In this document: one piece after another, positions 49,358 to 56,434 of the stretch | How the letters are laid out: every line of letters starts with the position of its first letter | Position numbering within the stretch: the first letter of the stretch is position 1 | Assembly: GCA_021404785.1 (NCBI GenBank) | Contig: QWHH01000004.1 | Location: 124,001-188,000 of the forward strand | Source of the DNA: Lysobacterales bacterium PRO7 | GTDB lineage: Bacteria; Pseudomonadota; Gammaproteobacteria; Xanthomonadales; Rhodanobacteraceae | DNA: 64,000 nt | Reading direction: 5' to 3' | Notes under the pieces: model-generated | Database searches by the model: none | Seen by the model: only the letters and a program-made list of their open reading frames with translations | What the model was told of the DNA's origin: nothing | Program-made: the position numbers and the translations under genes

Positions 49358-49480
49358 CGTCATGCCGGCATGGATTGCCGGCATCCAGACTGCAAGGATG
49401 CCAAATTGCCCCGGCGGATTCGTATTTAAAGTATCGCCGTCCGTGGCCCCTGGATTCCGGCACTCCATGCCGGAATGACG
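49358..49480. repeat. REP/BIME-like palindromic repeat, copy 2 (inside rapZ-EIIA)
   Basis: Arms at 49358-49388 (CGTCATGCCGGCATGG...) and 49450-49480 (...CATGCCGGAATGACG) match the arms at 8572-8658 in reverse orientation. The spacer begins with the same CTGCAAGGATGCC as the reverse complement of copy 1 and ends with CCGTCC, but is 61 bases long instead of 25, an insertion of about 36 bases. Confidence 0.85.
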
Positions 49481-49491
49481 ATCAAAGAAGT

Positions 49492-50376
49492 TCATTCCAG
49501 TTCCCGGTGGAAGGTGAGCACCTGTTCGCGCGTGGCGCGGAAATGCGCGGCGAGGCTCTCGGCCAGGTACACCGAACGATGCCGCCCGCCGGTGCAGCCG
49601 ATGCAGATCGTCACGTATGAGCGGTTCTCGGCCTCGAAGCGCGGCAGCCAGGTGTCGAGGAAGTCGCGCACCTGAGATAGATACTGTCCGACTTCCGGCT
49701 TGCCTTCGAGCCAGGCGCGCACTGCGGCATCGCGACCGGACAGCGGCCGCAGCGATGCTTCCCAATGCGGATTGGGCAGGCAGCGCGCGTCGAACACGAA
49801 ATCCGCATCGGCCGGCACGCCGCGCTTGTAGGCGAAGGACTCGAACAGCAGCGACAGCGGCCCGCCGATCATGCCCAGTTCCGTCGCGATCAGACGGCGC
49901 AACTGATGCACGTTCAAGTCGCCGGTATCGACCACGCGCTCGGCAATGGCGACAACGGGTTTGAGCAGCTTGCGTTCGCGCGCGATCGCATCCCCGAGCG
50001 ATACGCCTTCGCCGGTCAGCGGATGGCGCCGGCGCGTGTCGGAGTAACGCTTGAGCAGCACTTCGTCGCGCGCGTCAAGAAAAATCAAACGATGCTCGAT
50101 GCCGCGCTGCGCGAGGCCGGCCAGGATCGCAGGCAACTGGTTCAGATCCTGCGGCCGGTTGCGCACGTCGATGCCAACCGCCAGGCGCGGATGCACGCCC
50201 GCGCGCGTAGCTTCGTCCACGAACGCCGGCAGCAACGCGCCGGGCAGGTTGTCCACGCAGTAATAGTCGAGGTCTTCCAGCGCGCGCAACGCGATGGTCT
50301 TGCCCGAACCCGACATGCCGCTGACGATGATCAGGCGGGTGGCGGGTGGGGCGGGATTGTCTGGGGTGGATGCCAT
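49492..50376 (-). CDS. rapZ: RNase adapter protein RapZ (YvcJ family)
   Basis: 294 residues from the ATG at 50376. Walker A IIVSGMSGSGKTIALRALEDL, then YYCVDNLPGALL, FLDARDEVLLKRYSDTRRRHPL, and the C-terminal metabolite-sensing part FDARCLPNPHWE and TICIGCTGGRHRSVYLAESL. In Escherichia coli RapZ guides RNase E to the small RNA GlmZ and senses glucosamine-6-phosphate; here the pairing with PTS genes is the common proteobacterial order. First gene of the minus-strand operon rapZ-EIIA-ptsH-ptsI. Confidence 0.95.
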   Translation of the reverse strand: MASTPDNPAPPATRLIIVSGMSGSGKTIALRALEDLDYYCVDNLPGALLPAFVDEATRAGVHPRLAVGIDVRNRPQDLNQLPAILAGLAQRGIEHRLIFLDARDEVLLKRYSDTRRRHPLTGEGVSLGDAIARERKLLKPVVAIAERVVDTGDLNVHQLRRLIATELGMIGGPLSLLFESFAYKRGVPADADFVFDARCLPNPHWEASLRPLSGRDAAVRAWLEGKPEVGQYLSQVRDFLDTWLPRFEAENRSYVTICIGCTGGRHRSVYLAESLAAHFRATREQVLTFHRELE

Positions 50377-50458
50377 GCGGCAGATTCGCGGCGAAGTCGA
50401 ATCAGTATATTCGGCCCCGAACCCGATGGGGAAAGAAGACATTTTGCCTTGGTGTCGC

Positions 50459-50464
50459 TACACT
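50459..50464 (+). promoter_or_regulatory. Possible -10 element of the XRE regulator gene
   Basis: TACACT ends directly before the first operator-like repeat, which would then cover the transcription start, the position typical of repressor control. No matching -35 is clear at the proper distance. Confidence 0.3.
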
Positions 50465-50479
50465 AACAGCATTACTGTC
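50465..50479 (+). promoter_or_regulatory. Operator-like inverted repeat, site 1
   Basis: AACAGCATTACTGTC fits AACAG-N5-CTGTT with one mismatch in the right arm. It lies 22-36 bases ahead of the regulator ATG. Confidence 0.5.
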
Positions 50480-50483
50480 GTCA

Positions 50484-50498
50484 AACAGGAATTCTGTT
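50484..50498 (+). promoter_or_regulatory. Operator-like inverted repeat, site 2, over the ribosome binding site
   Basis: AACAGGAATTCTGTT has perfect AACAG/CTGTT arms. It contains CAGGA, the likely ribosome binding site of the regulator gene, and ends 2 bases before its ATG. Confidence 0.55.
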
Positions 50499-50500
50499 GT

Positions 50501-50902
50501 ATGAAAAACAGTAGCTCTGTTGCCCGCAAATCGACATCCGTGCTGCGCGACCGCATCCGTCAGTCGCGCGAGATGCTTGGCTTGAGTCGCGCGGAACTCG
50601 CGCGCGAGGTTGGCGTGGTCGCCAGCGCGGCGGCGCAGAGGGAACAATCCGAGGGGACGACACCCAGTCTCGAAAATCTCGCTGCCATCGCGCAAGTCAC
50701 TGAAGTATCGTTCGATTGGCTCGCCACTGGGCGCGGATATGCGCGCTTTCGCGGCGGCCATGAAGACCTTGCGATCCATCCGGACAGCCTCGCCATGGAT
50801 CCGTTTGAAGAAGAAATGCTCGCGCTCGTGCGCAAGATGCCGCAGTCGCATCGGTACCCGTTTCTGACCTATCTCAAAGCGGTCTATCCGGGCAAGCGCT
50901 AA
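50501..50902 (+). CDS. XRE/Cro-CI-type transcriptional repressor of the inserted module
   Basis: 133 residues from the ATG at 50501, which has CAGGA upstream. Residues 15-76 form an HTH_3 domain: LRDRIRQSREMLGLSRAELA, EVGVVASAAAQREQSEGTTP with the recognition helix, then SLENLAAIAQVTEVSFDWLATGRG, a wording common in phage-type repressors. The remainder is a short helical tail ending in FLTYLKAVYPGKR with no peptidase or sensor domain. Four copies of an inverted repeat flank the gene, three around its start and one after its stop. It therefore probably represses itself and perhaps the two genes downstream. Divergent from rapZ by 124 bases. Confidence 0.8.
   Translation: MKNSSSVARKSTSVLRDRIRQSREMLGLSRAELAREVGVVASAAAQREQSEGTTPSLENLAAIAQVTEVSFDWLATGRGYARFRGGHEDLAIHPDSLAMDPFEEEMLALVRKMPQSHRYPFLTYLKAVYPGKR
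50507..50521 (+). promoter_or_regulatory. Operator-like inverted repeat, site 3, inside the regulator coding region
   Basis: AACAGTAGCTCTGTT has perfect AACAG/CTGTT arms and spans codons 3-7 of the regulator gene. Its centre is 23 bases from that of site 2. Confidence 0.5.
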
Positions 50903-50911
50903 ACCCAAACC

Positions 50912-50926
50912 AACAGCAATACTGCT
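50912..50926 (+). promoter_or_regulatory. Operator-like inverted repeat, site 4, ahead of the phospholipase gene
   Basis: AACAGCAATACTGCT matches AACAG-N5-CTGTT with one mismatch and shares AACAGCA-TACTG with site 1. It begins 10 bases after the regulator stop codon, in the 180-base region before the phospholipase-like gene, where a second promoter would be expected. Confidence 0.45.
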
Positions 50927-51082
50927 CGTTTTGCTCACGTTTTTGCTATTGCGCCGGCCATTGCGGCGGGGATAGGGTGTGTGTCATCGACGGCGTGGGG
51001 CCTGTCGAGACGGAGTAGGGATGGATTCGGATACATCCCCTTTCCTCCGCATGACGCAGATGATCGATATGGGGAGAGTGCG

Positions 51083-51787
51083 ATGCGATTCGCTTCCAGA
51101 ATGTCTTTGGTATTGATTACCCTGTTCGCAAGCAACGGCGCCTTTGCGCAAAATCCTCAAAAATTGCCTGATGTTGTTGTAACGGCAACCACGCTGGATG
51201 GCGCATCGGTGATGATTCCATTCTTTCTGATGCAAACCATGTATGTGCAACTAAAACACGACGTGGCAACCATCGATGCCGACGACTACAGTACATCGTT
51301 GACGAAAGCCCAGGTTTGCTCGAAATTGAAGGCAAGCCAACCCACGGATTGTTCCATGGGCACCTTTCCCTCAGCGCCGGGGCTACCGAATGCCCAAGGA
51401 CTGCCATTTGCCGGAAACGGCTGTGGAGCTGATCCGTACAGTTCTTTCATCGGTGACCAGCTATTGAAAGCTTTTGAAAAAGAATATTCAGGTGATCTGA
51501 ATCGACCTGTAGCGCAAAATAGCGCAATTGATTTTACTGCTGCGTGCAACAATCATGACGGATGCTACACATCGCTAATTCCGCAAGGGAAATGTGATTC
51601 ATGGTTGGGACGGGATTTGCTTGGTGTCTGCGCAACTGCAGCATCAAACTCTGTTACTACATGCAATGCTTTTGCAAGCTACTATACATTGGCGGTAAGC
51701 AAAAAAGGGGCCGAGGCATATTACGCGGACCAGAAAAATCTCAAATGCTCTACCTGGGGCAATTCTATGAAAGCGAACAAGTGCTAG
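51083..51787 (+). CDS. Secreted phospholipase A2-like protein
   Basis: 234 residues. The ATG at 51083 follows GGGGAGA and opens a signal peptide (FASRMSLVLITLFASNGAFA). The mature protein shows the PLA2 core: a calcium-loop-like NGCGADPYSSFIGD at about 112-125, then AACNNHDGCY at 154-162 with the His158-Asp159 dyad, and CDSWLGRDLLGVC at 171-183 for the second core helix; about ten cysteines could form disulphides. PLA2 enzymes cut the sn-2 ester of phospholipids with calcium. The G+C content is visibly lower than in neighbours (24 of 60 bases at 51481-51540). It is followed after 4 bases by a membrane protein. It could be a toxin-like effector or a lipid-remodelling enzyme. Confidence 0.7.
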   Translation: MRFASRMSLVLITLFASNGAFAQNPQKLPDVVVTATTLDGASVMIPFFLMQTMYVQLKHDVATIDADDYSTSLTKAQVCSKLKASQPTDCSMGTFPSAPGLPNAQGLPFAGNGCGADPYSSFIGDQLLKAFEKEYSGDLNRPVAQNSAIDFTAACNNHDGCYTSLIPQGKCDSWLGRDLLGVCATAASNSVTTCNAFASYYTLAVSKKGAEAYYADQKNLKCSTWGNSMKANKC

Positions 51788-51791
51788 TACA

Positions 51792-52673
51792 ATGGCTAAG
51801 TCACTTTCCTACATATTGCTCACTTTGGCCGCAGCCGGCTTGCTTGGGCTCGCAATACATCGTTTGTGGCAGGACAAATACGTATTGCCATCGGGCCAAT
51901 CCGTGACATCTATGTCGATTGAAACCATGCCGTCCACCACGAGTGCCGATAAACACAGCCACACTGTCAGAACACCTCCATTCCCGAATACGGTTGAGAT
52001 ACCGCCACGGTATCAACTCCCCGGCGTTGCGAGTGTGCGAACTGCTGACGATTTCGATGCGTGGATGAACAAATACCCGCTCGACGAGAGAAAGCATATC
52101 GAGGCATTTGCCGATCGCTACTACGGGGTCTACGAAATTTCATCAGCGGAGCAGATTGCCTGGATGGCCCAGGCAGGGTACCCCATGCCGGAAGATTTAA
52201 TTGTCGCTGCCGGCATGAGTAATGCGGAGCTTCAAGACCTTGTTTCCAAGGGCAATGTCAAAGCGGCGATCTTGCTCAGCGATCGCGAATTGGGTGCTGC
52301 TATCGAAAAACTCAAACAACTGGATCCGGCCTCGCAAGAAGCAAAAGAAGCACGATCAAGCAATTTCTCCAGCTTGGCCGCAGTGTTGAACTCAGATACG
52401 CCATTCAAGGGTTATGCCGAAGCGGCCGATGCCATGTATCTCAACCAAGATCGCGACGCGCGTGCTAGCGAGGTTGCGGCCGGGCTTATCCGTTCCGCCG
52501 CTTTGGGCGATACGCGCGCCGCGGATGTGCTCTCGGAGTATGCCGATGCGGGTGTCATTTCCGACCAAGAGCTTATCACCGCATTACGCATTTATGTCGA
52601 TCTGGGGGGGGACCAAATCCGTTTGCGCAATCTGGAGAACTGCCCGCTTATAAGACCGATCCCGTCCAAATGA
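51792..52673 (+). CDS. Membrane-anchored protein paired with the phospholipase, unknown family
   Basis: 293 residues. One N-terminal membrane helix (LSYILLTLAAAGLLGLAIH) places the rest in the periplasm. A Ser/Thr/Pro-rich linker follows, then an all-helical domain: FDAWMNKYPLDERKHIEAFA, SSAEQIAWMAQAGYPMPEDL, LSDRELGAAIEKLKQLDP and EVAAGLIRSAALGDTRAADV, reminiscent of Sel1/TPR-type helical pairs but without a clear consensus. The start lies 4 bases after the phospholipase stop, so they form one transcript. Candidate roles are an immunity or chaperone partner for the phospholipase; this is inferred from position only. It ends 51 bases before the convergent hprK. Confidence 0.65.
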   Translation: MAKSLSYILLTLAAAGLLGLAIHRLWQDKYVLPSGQSVTSMSIETMPSTTSADKHSHTVRTPPFPNTVEIPPRYQLPGVASVRTADDFDAWMNKYPLDERKHIEAFADRYYGVYEISSAEQIAWMAQAGYPMPEDLIVAAGMSNAELQDLVSKGNVKAAILLSDRELGAAIEKLKQLDPASQEAKEARSSNFSSLAAVLNSDTPFKGYAEAADAMYLNQDRDARASEVAAGLIRSAALGDTRAADVLSEYADAGVISDQELITALRIYVDLGGDQIRLRNLENCPLIRPIPSK

Positions 52674-52724
52674 GAAAAACGCAAATCGTGACTGCGATCT
52701 GTCGAAACAGTAGGAATCTGATTC

Positions 52725-53681
52725 TCACCATGGCGCCTGCCGCTGCATCTGGTGCGCCTGGCGGTCGAGGAAGGTTTGCGCGGGATCGATGCCCTTGGTC
52801 TTGAGCACGTGGTTGCGTACGGCGGCTTCGACGAGCACGGCGAGGTTGCGGCCGGGGGCTACGGGAATGGTGGTCTGCGGGATTTTCGTGTCAAGGATTT
52901 CGCGGTAGCTGTTCGCGCCGTAGATGCGTTCGAGTCCCGACTGTTCGATCGGCTGCTCGCGCGGCAGCAGGTCCAGGTGCACGACCAGGCGCAGGTATTT
53001 GGACTGCTTTACGGCTGTCTGTCCGAACATCTCGCGCACGTTGAGGATACCGAGGCCACGCACTTCGAGCAGGTCCTGCAACATCTCCGGACAGTTGCCG
53101 TCGATCACGTCCGGCGCGATCTGGATGAATTCCGGCGCGTCGTCGGCAACGAGTCGATGGCCGCGCGTGATCAGTTCCAGCGCCAGTTCGCTCTTGCCCG
53201 AACCGGATTCGCCGGTGATCAGCACGCCGATGGAATACACCTCCATCAGCACGCCGTGCAGGGTTACGCGCCGCGCGAGCATGCGCGCGAGGTGGTATTG
53301 CAGGTAAGTGAGCAGTTCGTGGCCGCGCTGGCTGCTCGTCCACACCGGCGTGCCGGATTCGTTGGCGGCGTCGCGCAGGTCGGCGGGCACGGCCTGATCC
53401 TTGGTCACGATCACCGCGGTCGGCGTGAAGCCCATGATCTTCTCGACCATCTCCCAGCGCTGGCGCGAGTCGAGGCTGTCGAGCCAAGCCAGTTCCTCGG
53501 AACCGACGATCTGGATCTTGTTCGGATAGATGATGTTGAGGTATCCGGCGAGCGATGGCCGGCGCGGCTGCTTTTCCGCCGGCACGATGGCGCGATGTTC
53601 GCCGCGCTGGCCGGCGACCCAGCGCAGGCTCAGGCGTTGGCTGACCTTGTCGAACAGTTCGCGGGCGGTGAGGCGTTCCAT
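52725..53681 (-). CDS. hprK: HPr kinase/phosphorylase
   Basis: 318 residues. Walker [20 protein letters not shown], family signature [30 protein letters not shown] and [20 protein letters not shown] are all present; the N-terminal domain contains [20 protein letters not shown]. It phosphorylates and dephosphorylates HPr at Ser46 depending on metabolite state; the HPr encoded here keeps that serine. In many proteobacteria hprK is directly followed by rapZ; here a three-gene, opposite-strand block of 2.3 kb separates them. Confidence 0.95.
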   Translation of the reverse strand: MERLTARELFDKVSQRLSLRWVAGQRGEHRAIVPAEKQPRRPSLAGYLNIIYPNKIQIVGSEELAWLDSLDSRQRWEMVEKIMGFTPTAVIVTKDQAVPADLRDAANESGTPVWTSSQRGHELLTYLQYHLARMLARRVTLHGVLMEVYSIGVLITGESGSGKSELALELITRGHRLVADDAPEFIQIAPDVIDGNCPEMLQDLLEVRGLGILNVREMFGQTAVKQSKYLRLVVHLDLLPREQPIEQSGLERIYGANSYREILDTKIPQTTIPVAPGRNLAVLVEAAVRNHVLKTKGIDPAQTFLDRQAHQMQRQAPW

Positions 53682-53757
53682 TGCGGCATTCTGCCAGAAT
53701 TCATTGCGAGCGACGGACAGCGGGTATCATGGCCGTTTTCGATGGATGGGGTGGCGC

Positions 53758-54342
53758 ATGAAATATCCATGGTTGCTGGTCGCTGGCTTGTTGACGGGTT
53801 GCGGAAACAACAGCCTGCCGGCACAAAAATCGGCGATCAATCCGGCGGTTTCTTCCACGCCACGCGCAGACATGCCCGGCAGCGCGCTGGCGAATCCGGA
53901 CTTCGAGCAGACTGCTGCTGACGGCAGCATTCCGGGCTGGATCCAGATCCAGCACGCTGGCCTGCCTGCGTACGCCATGGACATCGTCGCCGAGGGAGCG
54001 TACGCCGGTCACGGCAGTTTCCACATGCTGCGGACCCGGCCGGAAGAGTACGGCACGTTGCAGCAGCAGCTTGACGTCAAGGCCTTCGCGGGCAAGAACA
54101 TCGAATTGTCGGCCATGCTCAAGAGCCGCGGCGTCGGACCGCAGGGATGGAAGTTGTTCATCAATGCGGAAATGAAAGGTGCCTTCAAATATTCGAGCGG
54201 ATTGACCGGCGATTCCGGCTGGAAACACGACTCGGTGCGGTTGCTGGTCCCGCAACAGGCGACTCGCTTGACCGTCGGTGTGACCTTGCTCGATGCCGGC
54301 GAAGGCTGGATGGACAATGTCGAGCTGAAAACCGTCGACTAG
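53758..54342 (+). CDS. Lipoprotein with jelly-roll carbohydrate-binding-like domain
   Basis: 194 residues from the ATG at 53758, preceded by GATGGGGTGG. A signal with lipobox LLTGC (MKYPWLLVAGLLTGCGNN) marks a lipoprotein. After a disordered linker the domain starts with ALANPDFEQTAADGSIPGWI and contains GHGSFHMLRTRPEEYGTLQQQLDVKAFAGKNIEL (quoted in part) and RLTVGVTLLDAGEGWMDNVEL, the pattern of CBM4/9-like or similar galactose-binding beta-sandwich domains. The sugar or partner is unknown. Divergent from hprK; its stop overlaps the convergent kinase gene by 4 bases. Confidence 0.7.
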   Translation: MKYPWLLVAGLLTGCGNNSLPAQKSAINPAVSSTPRADMPGSALANPDFEQTAADGSIPGWIQIQHAGLPAYAMDIVAEGAYAGHGSFHMLRTRPEEYGTLQQQLDVKAFAGKNIELSAMLKSRGVGPQGWKLFINAEMKGAFKYSSGLTGDSGWKHDSVRLLVPQQATRLTVGVTLLDAGEGWMDNVELKTVD

Positions 54343-55679
54343 GCCAGCGGCAAGCGGATCTCGATCTCCAGTCCACCGCCGTCGGCGTTGACGGCGCGGA
54401 TGCGTCCGCCCTGGCGCTCTATCGCACGCTTGGCGATGGCCAGCCCCAGGCCGCTGCCACCGCTCTTGCGCTGGCGCGCGGCGTCGGTGCGAAAGTACGG
54501 TTCGAAAATGCGCGCGCAATCGGTAGCCGGGACGCCCGGGCCCATGTCGCGCACGCGCAGGCGCGCCTGGCCTTCGACGCGATCCAGGCGCAGGTCCACC
54601 TCGCTGTGCGGTGCGGTGTAATGCACGGCGTTGCGCACCACGTTTTCCACGGCGCTGGCGAGCAGTTCTTCTTCCGCGCGCACGGTCAGCGGCGCGCTCT
54701 GCGCGATGCGCAAGGTGCACGGCCGCGCCTGCGCTTCGAACGCGGCGTCGGCGGCGATGTCGGCGACGAGCTCGTCGAAAGCGACGTCGTCCACTTGTTC
54801 GGGCAGGGTGGTTTCCAGGCGCGATAGCTGGATCGCCTGCGCGATCATTTCCTCAAGGCGCATCGCTTCGCGCTCGATGCGATCGAGTTGCGTGGACGAA
54901 TCCACTTGCGTGCGCGCCAGTTCCAGTGCCACGCGCAGGCGCGACAGCGGCGAGCGCATCTCGTGCGAGACGTCGCGGATCAGGCGGCGCTGGCCGTCGA
55001 CCAGGTCCTTCAGGCGCGCGGCCATGCGATCGAATTCCTCGGCCAAGGCCAGCATTTCGGCGCTGCGGCCGAAGCGCACTTCGCCGACACGCGCCGACAG
55101 GTCGCCGCGCGCGACGCGACGCGCGCTGGCGCGTATGCGCGACAGCGGTGCAGTCACGTACGTGGCGAGCAGGGCGCTGGCCAGCGCGCAGATCAGCATG
55201 GCGATGCCGATGCTGGTCCAGAACGTCGTCGGCCGGCGCCAGATCAGGCGCGACAGGAACGAGCCGCCGAACACTGCCACGGCGCGGTATTGCGCCGGGT
55301 CGTCGCGCATGTGGATCGGATGGATGCGCACGCGTTCGGGCGGCTCCGATCCGGGCGCGGCCGCCAGCGCGGCGCGCGCCGACTCGGGCAAATCGCGACC
55401 GAGCAATTCACGGCCCTGCGCATCGACGACGTAGATCGTGCCCGGTCCGTAACCGTCGGAGCCGTGCAGCCACTGGCGCAGGCCGTCGATGCCGTGGCGG
55501 TGCAGTTCGATGCCGGTGCGCAGCAGCTGGTCGTCCATCGCCGCCTGCAGGCGGGTGATGCCCAGGCCCGGAATTTTCGCGCTCTCGAAATGCGCGGTCG
55601 TGGTCCATGCCAGCGACACGATCAATGCCACGCTGACCAGCCAGAACAAGGCGAAGATGCGCCAGAACAGGCCGCGCAT
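54339..55679 (-). CDS. CpxA-like sensor histidine kinase
   Basis: 446 residues from the ATG at 55679; a longer in-frame start would overlap the regulator gene. First membrane helix at LFWRIFALFWLVSVALIVSLAW, a periplasmic part of about 130 residues, second helix SIGIAMLICALASALLATYV, HAMP linker, then the H box RDVSHEMRSPLSRLRVALELAR and ATPase motifs VENVVRNAVHYT, RDMGPGVP and GSGLGLAIAKRAIERQGG. The layout and the partner regulator match CpxA/RstB-type envelope stress sensors. One base separates the regulator stop from this start. Confidence 0.88.
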   Translation of the reverse strand: MRGLFWRIFALFWLVSVALIVSLAWTTTAHFESAKIPGLGITRLQAAMDDQLLRTGIELHRHGIDGLRQWLHGSDGYGPGTIYVVDAQGRELLGRDLPESARAALAAAPGSEPPERVRIHPIHMRDDPAQYRAVAVFGGSFLSRLIWRRPTTFWTSIGIAMLICALASALLATYVTAPLSRIRASARRVARGDLSARVGEVRFGRSAEMLALAEEFDRMAARLKDLVDGQRRLIRDVSHEMRSPLSRLRVALELARTQVDSSTQLDRIEREAMRLEEMIAQAIQLSRLETTLPEQVDDVAFDELVADIAADAAFEAQARPCTLRIAQSAPLTVRAEEELLASAVENVVRNAVHYTAPHSEVDLRLDRVEGQARLRVRDMGPGVPATDCARIFEPYFRTDAARQRKSGGSGLGLAIAKRAIERQGGRIRAVNADGGGLEIEIRLPLA

Positions 55680-55680
55680 G

Positions 55681-56382
55681 TCAGCCTTCGTCCACGATGC
55701 GGAAGACATAACCGCCGCGGTGCACCGTGCCGATCATCGATTCGCCGTCGGCGGCGGGTCCGAGTTTTCGCCGCAATTTGGAAATGTGGACATCTATACT
55801 CCGGTCGAACGGACCGAGCGGGCGGCCGAGCACGTCCTGCGACAAGGTTTCCTTGCTGACGACCGTGCCGGCCTCGCGCAGCAGCACGGCGAGGATGTTG
55901 AATTCCGTGCCGGTCAGCGCGAGCGGCTCGCCGCGCAACGCCGCGCTGCGCGATGTGGCACGCAGGGACACCGGGCCGACGCTGATGTCGTCGAGCTTCG
56001 GCACCTCGCCGTCGCCGCGCGTGCGGCGCAGGATCGCGCGCAGGCGCGCCGCGATCTCGCGCGGATTGCACGGCTTGGGCACGTAGTCGTCGGCGCCCAG
56101 TTCCAGGCCGAGGATGCGGTCGATGTCCTCGCCGAGCGCGGTGAGCATGAGCACGGGCAGGCGCGAATCGCGGCGCAGTTCACGCAGCAGGTCAAGGCCG
56201 GATTTCTCCGGCAGCATCACGTCGAGAACGATCGCGTCGTAAGCGTTGTCGCGCGCCAGCTGCAGGGCCTGCGCGCCATCGTGGCTGACAGCGACGTCGA
56301 AGCCGTCGCGCACGAGGAAGTCGCGCAACAGATCGCACAACTCCTCGTCGTCGTCGGCCAACAGGATCTTCGCTTCGCTCAT
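55681..56382 (-). CDS. CpxR-like OmpR-family response regulator
   Basis: 233 residues. Receiver domain with ADDDEELCDLLRDFLVRDGF, the phospho-Asp in AIVLDVMLPEKSGLDLL, LTALGEDIDRILGLELGADDYVPKPCNPREIAARLRAILRR (read in parts), and a winged helix ending in DVHISKLRRKLGP and VHRGGYVF. The GLELGADDY.PKP.N..E stretch closely follows CpxR. First gene of the pair with the kinase directly behind. Targets are not evident; envelope functions are inferred from the family. Confidence 0.88.
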   Translation of the reverse strand: MSEAKILLADDDEELCDLLRDFLVRDGFDVAVSHDGAQALQLARDNAYDAIVLDVMLPEKSGLDLLRELRRDSRLPVLMLTALGEDIDRILGLELGADDYVPKPCNPREIAARLRAILRRTRGDGEVPKLDDISVGPVSLRATSRSAALRGEPLALTGTEFNILAVLLREAGTVVSKETLSQDVLGRPLGPFDRSIDVHISKLRRKLGPAADGESMIGTVHRGGYVFRIVDEG

Positions 56383-56399
56383 GCGCGCGAAGTGTACGC

Positions 56400-56426
56400 A
56401 AAGGCCGCGCGTGGGGCGCGGCCTTT
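56400..56426 (-). terminator. Terminator downstream of the peptide transporter gene
   Basis: An 11-bp perfect stem AAAGGCCGCGC / GCGCGGCCTTT with loop GTGGG lies 9 bases past the transporter stop codon and ahead of the regulator start. A/T runs at both stem ends allow function in either direction. Confidence 0.6.
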
Positions 56427-56434
56427 ACGCGTTT

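Noticed and set aside
50377-52724. Inserted block as a prophage remnant with attachment sites
   Set aside because: No integrase, no phage structural gene, and no direct repeats at the block ends that I could find.
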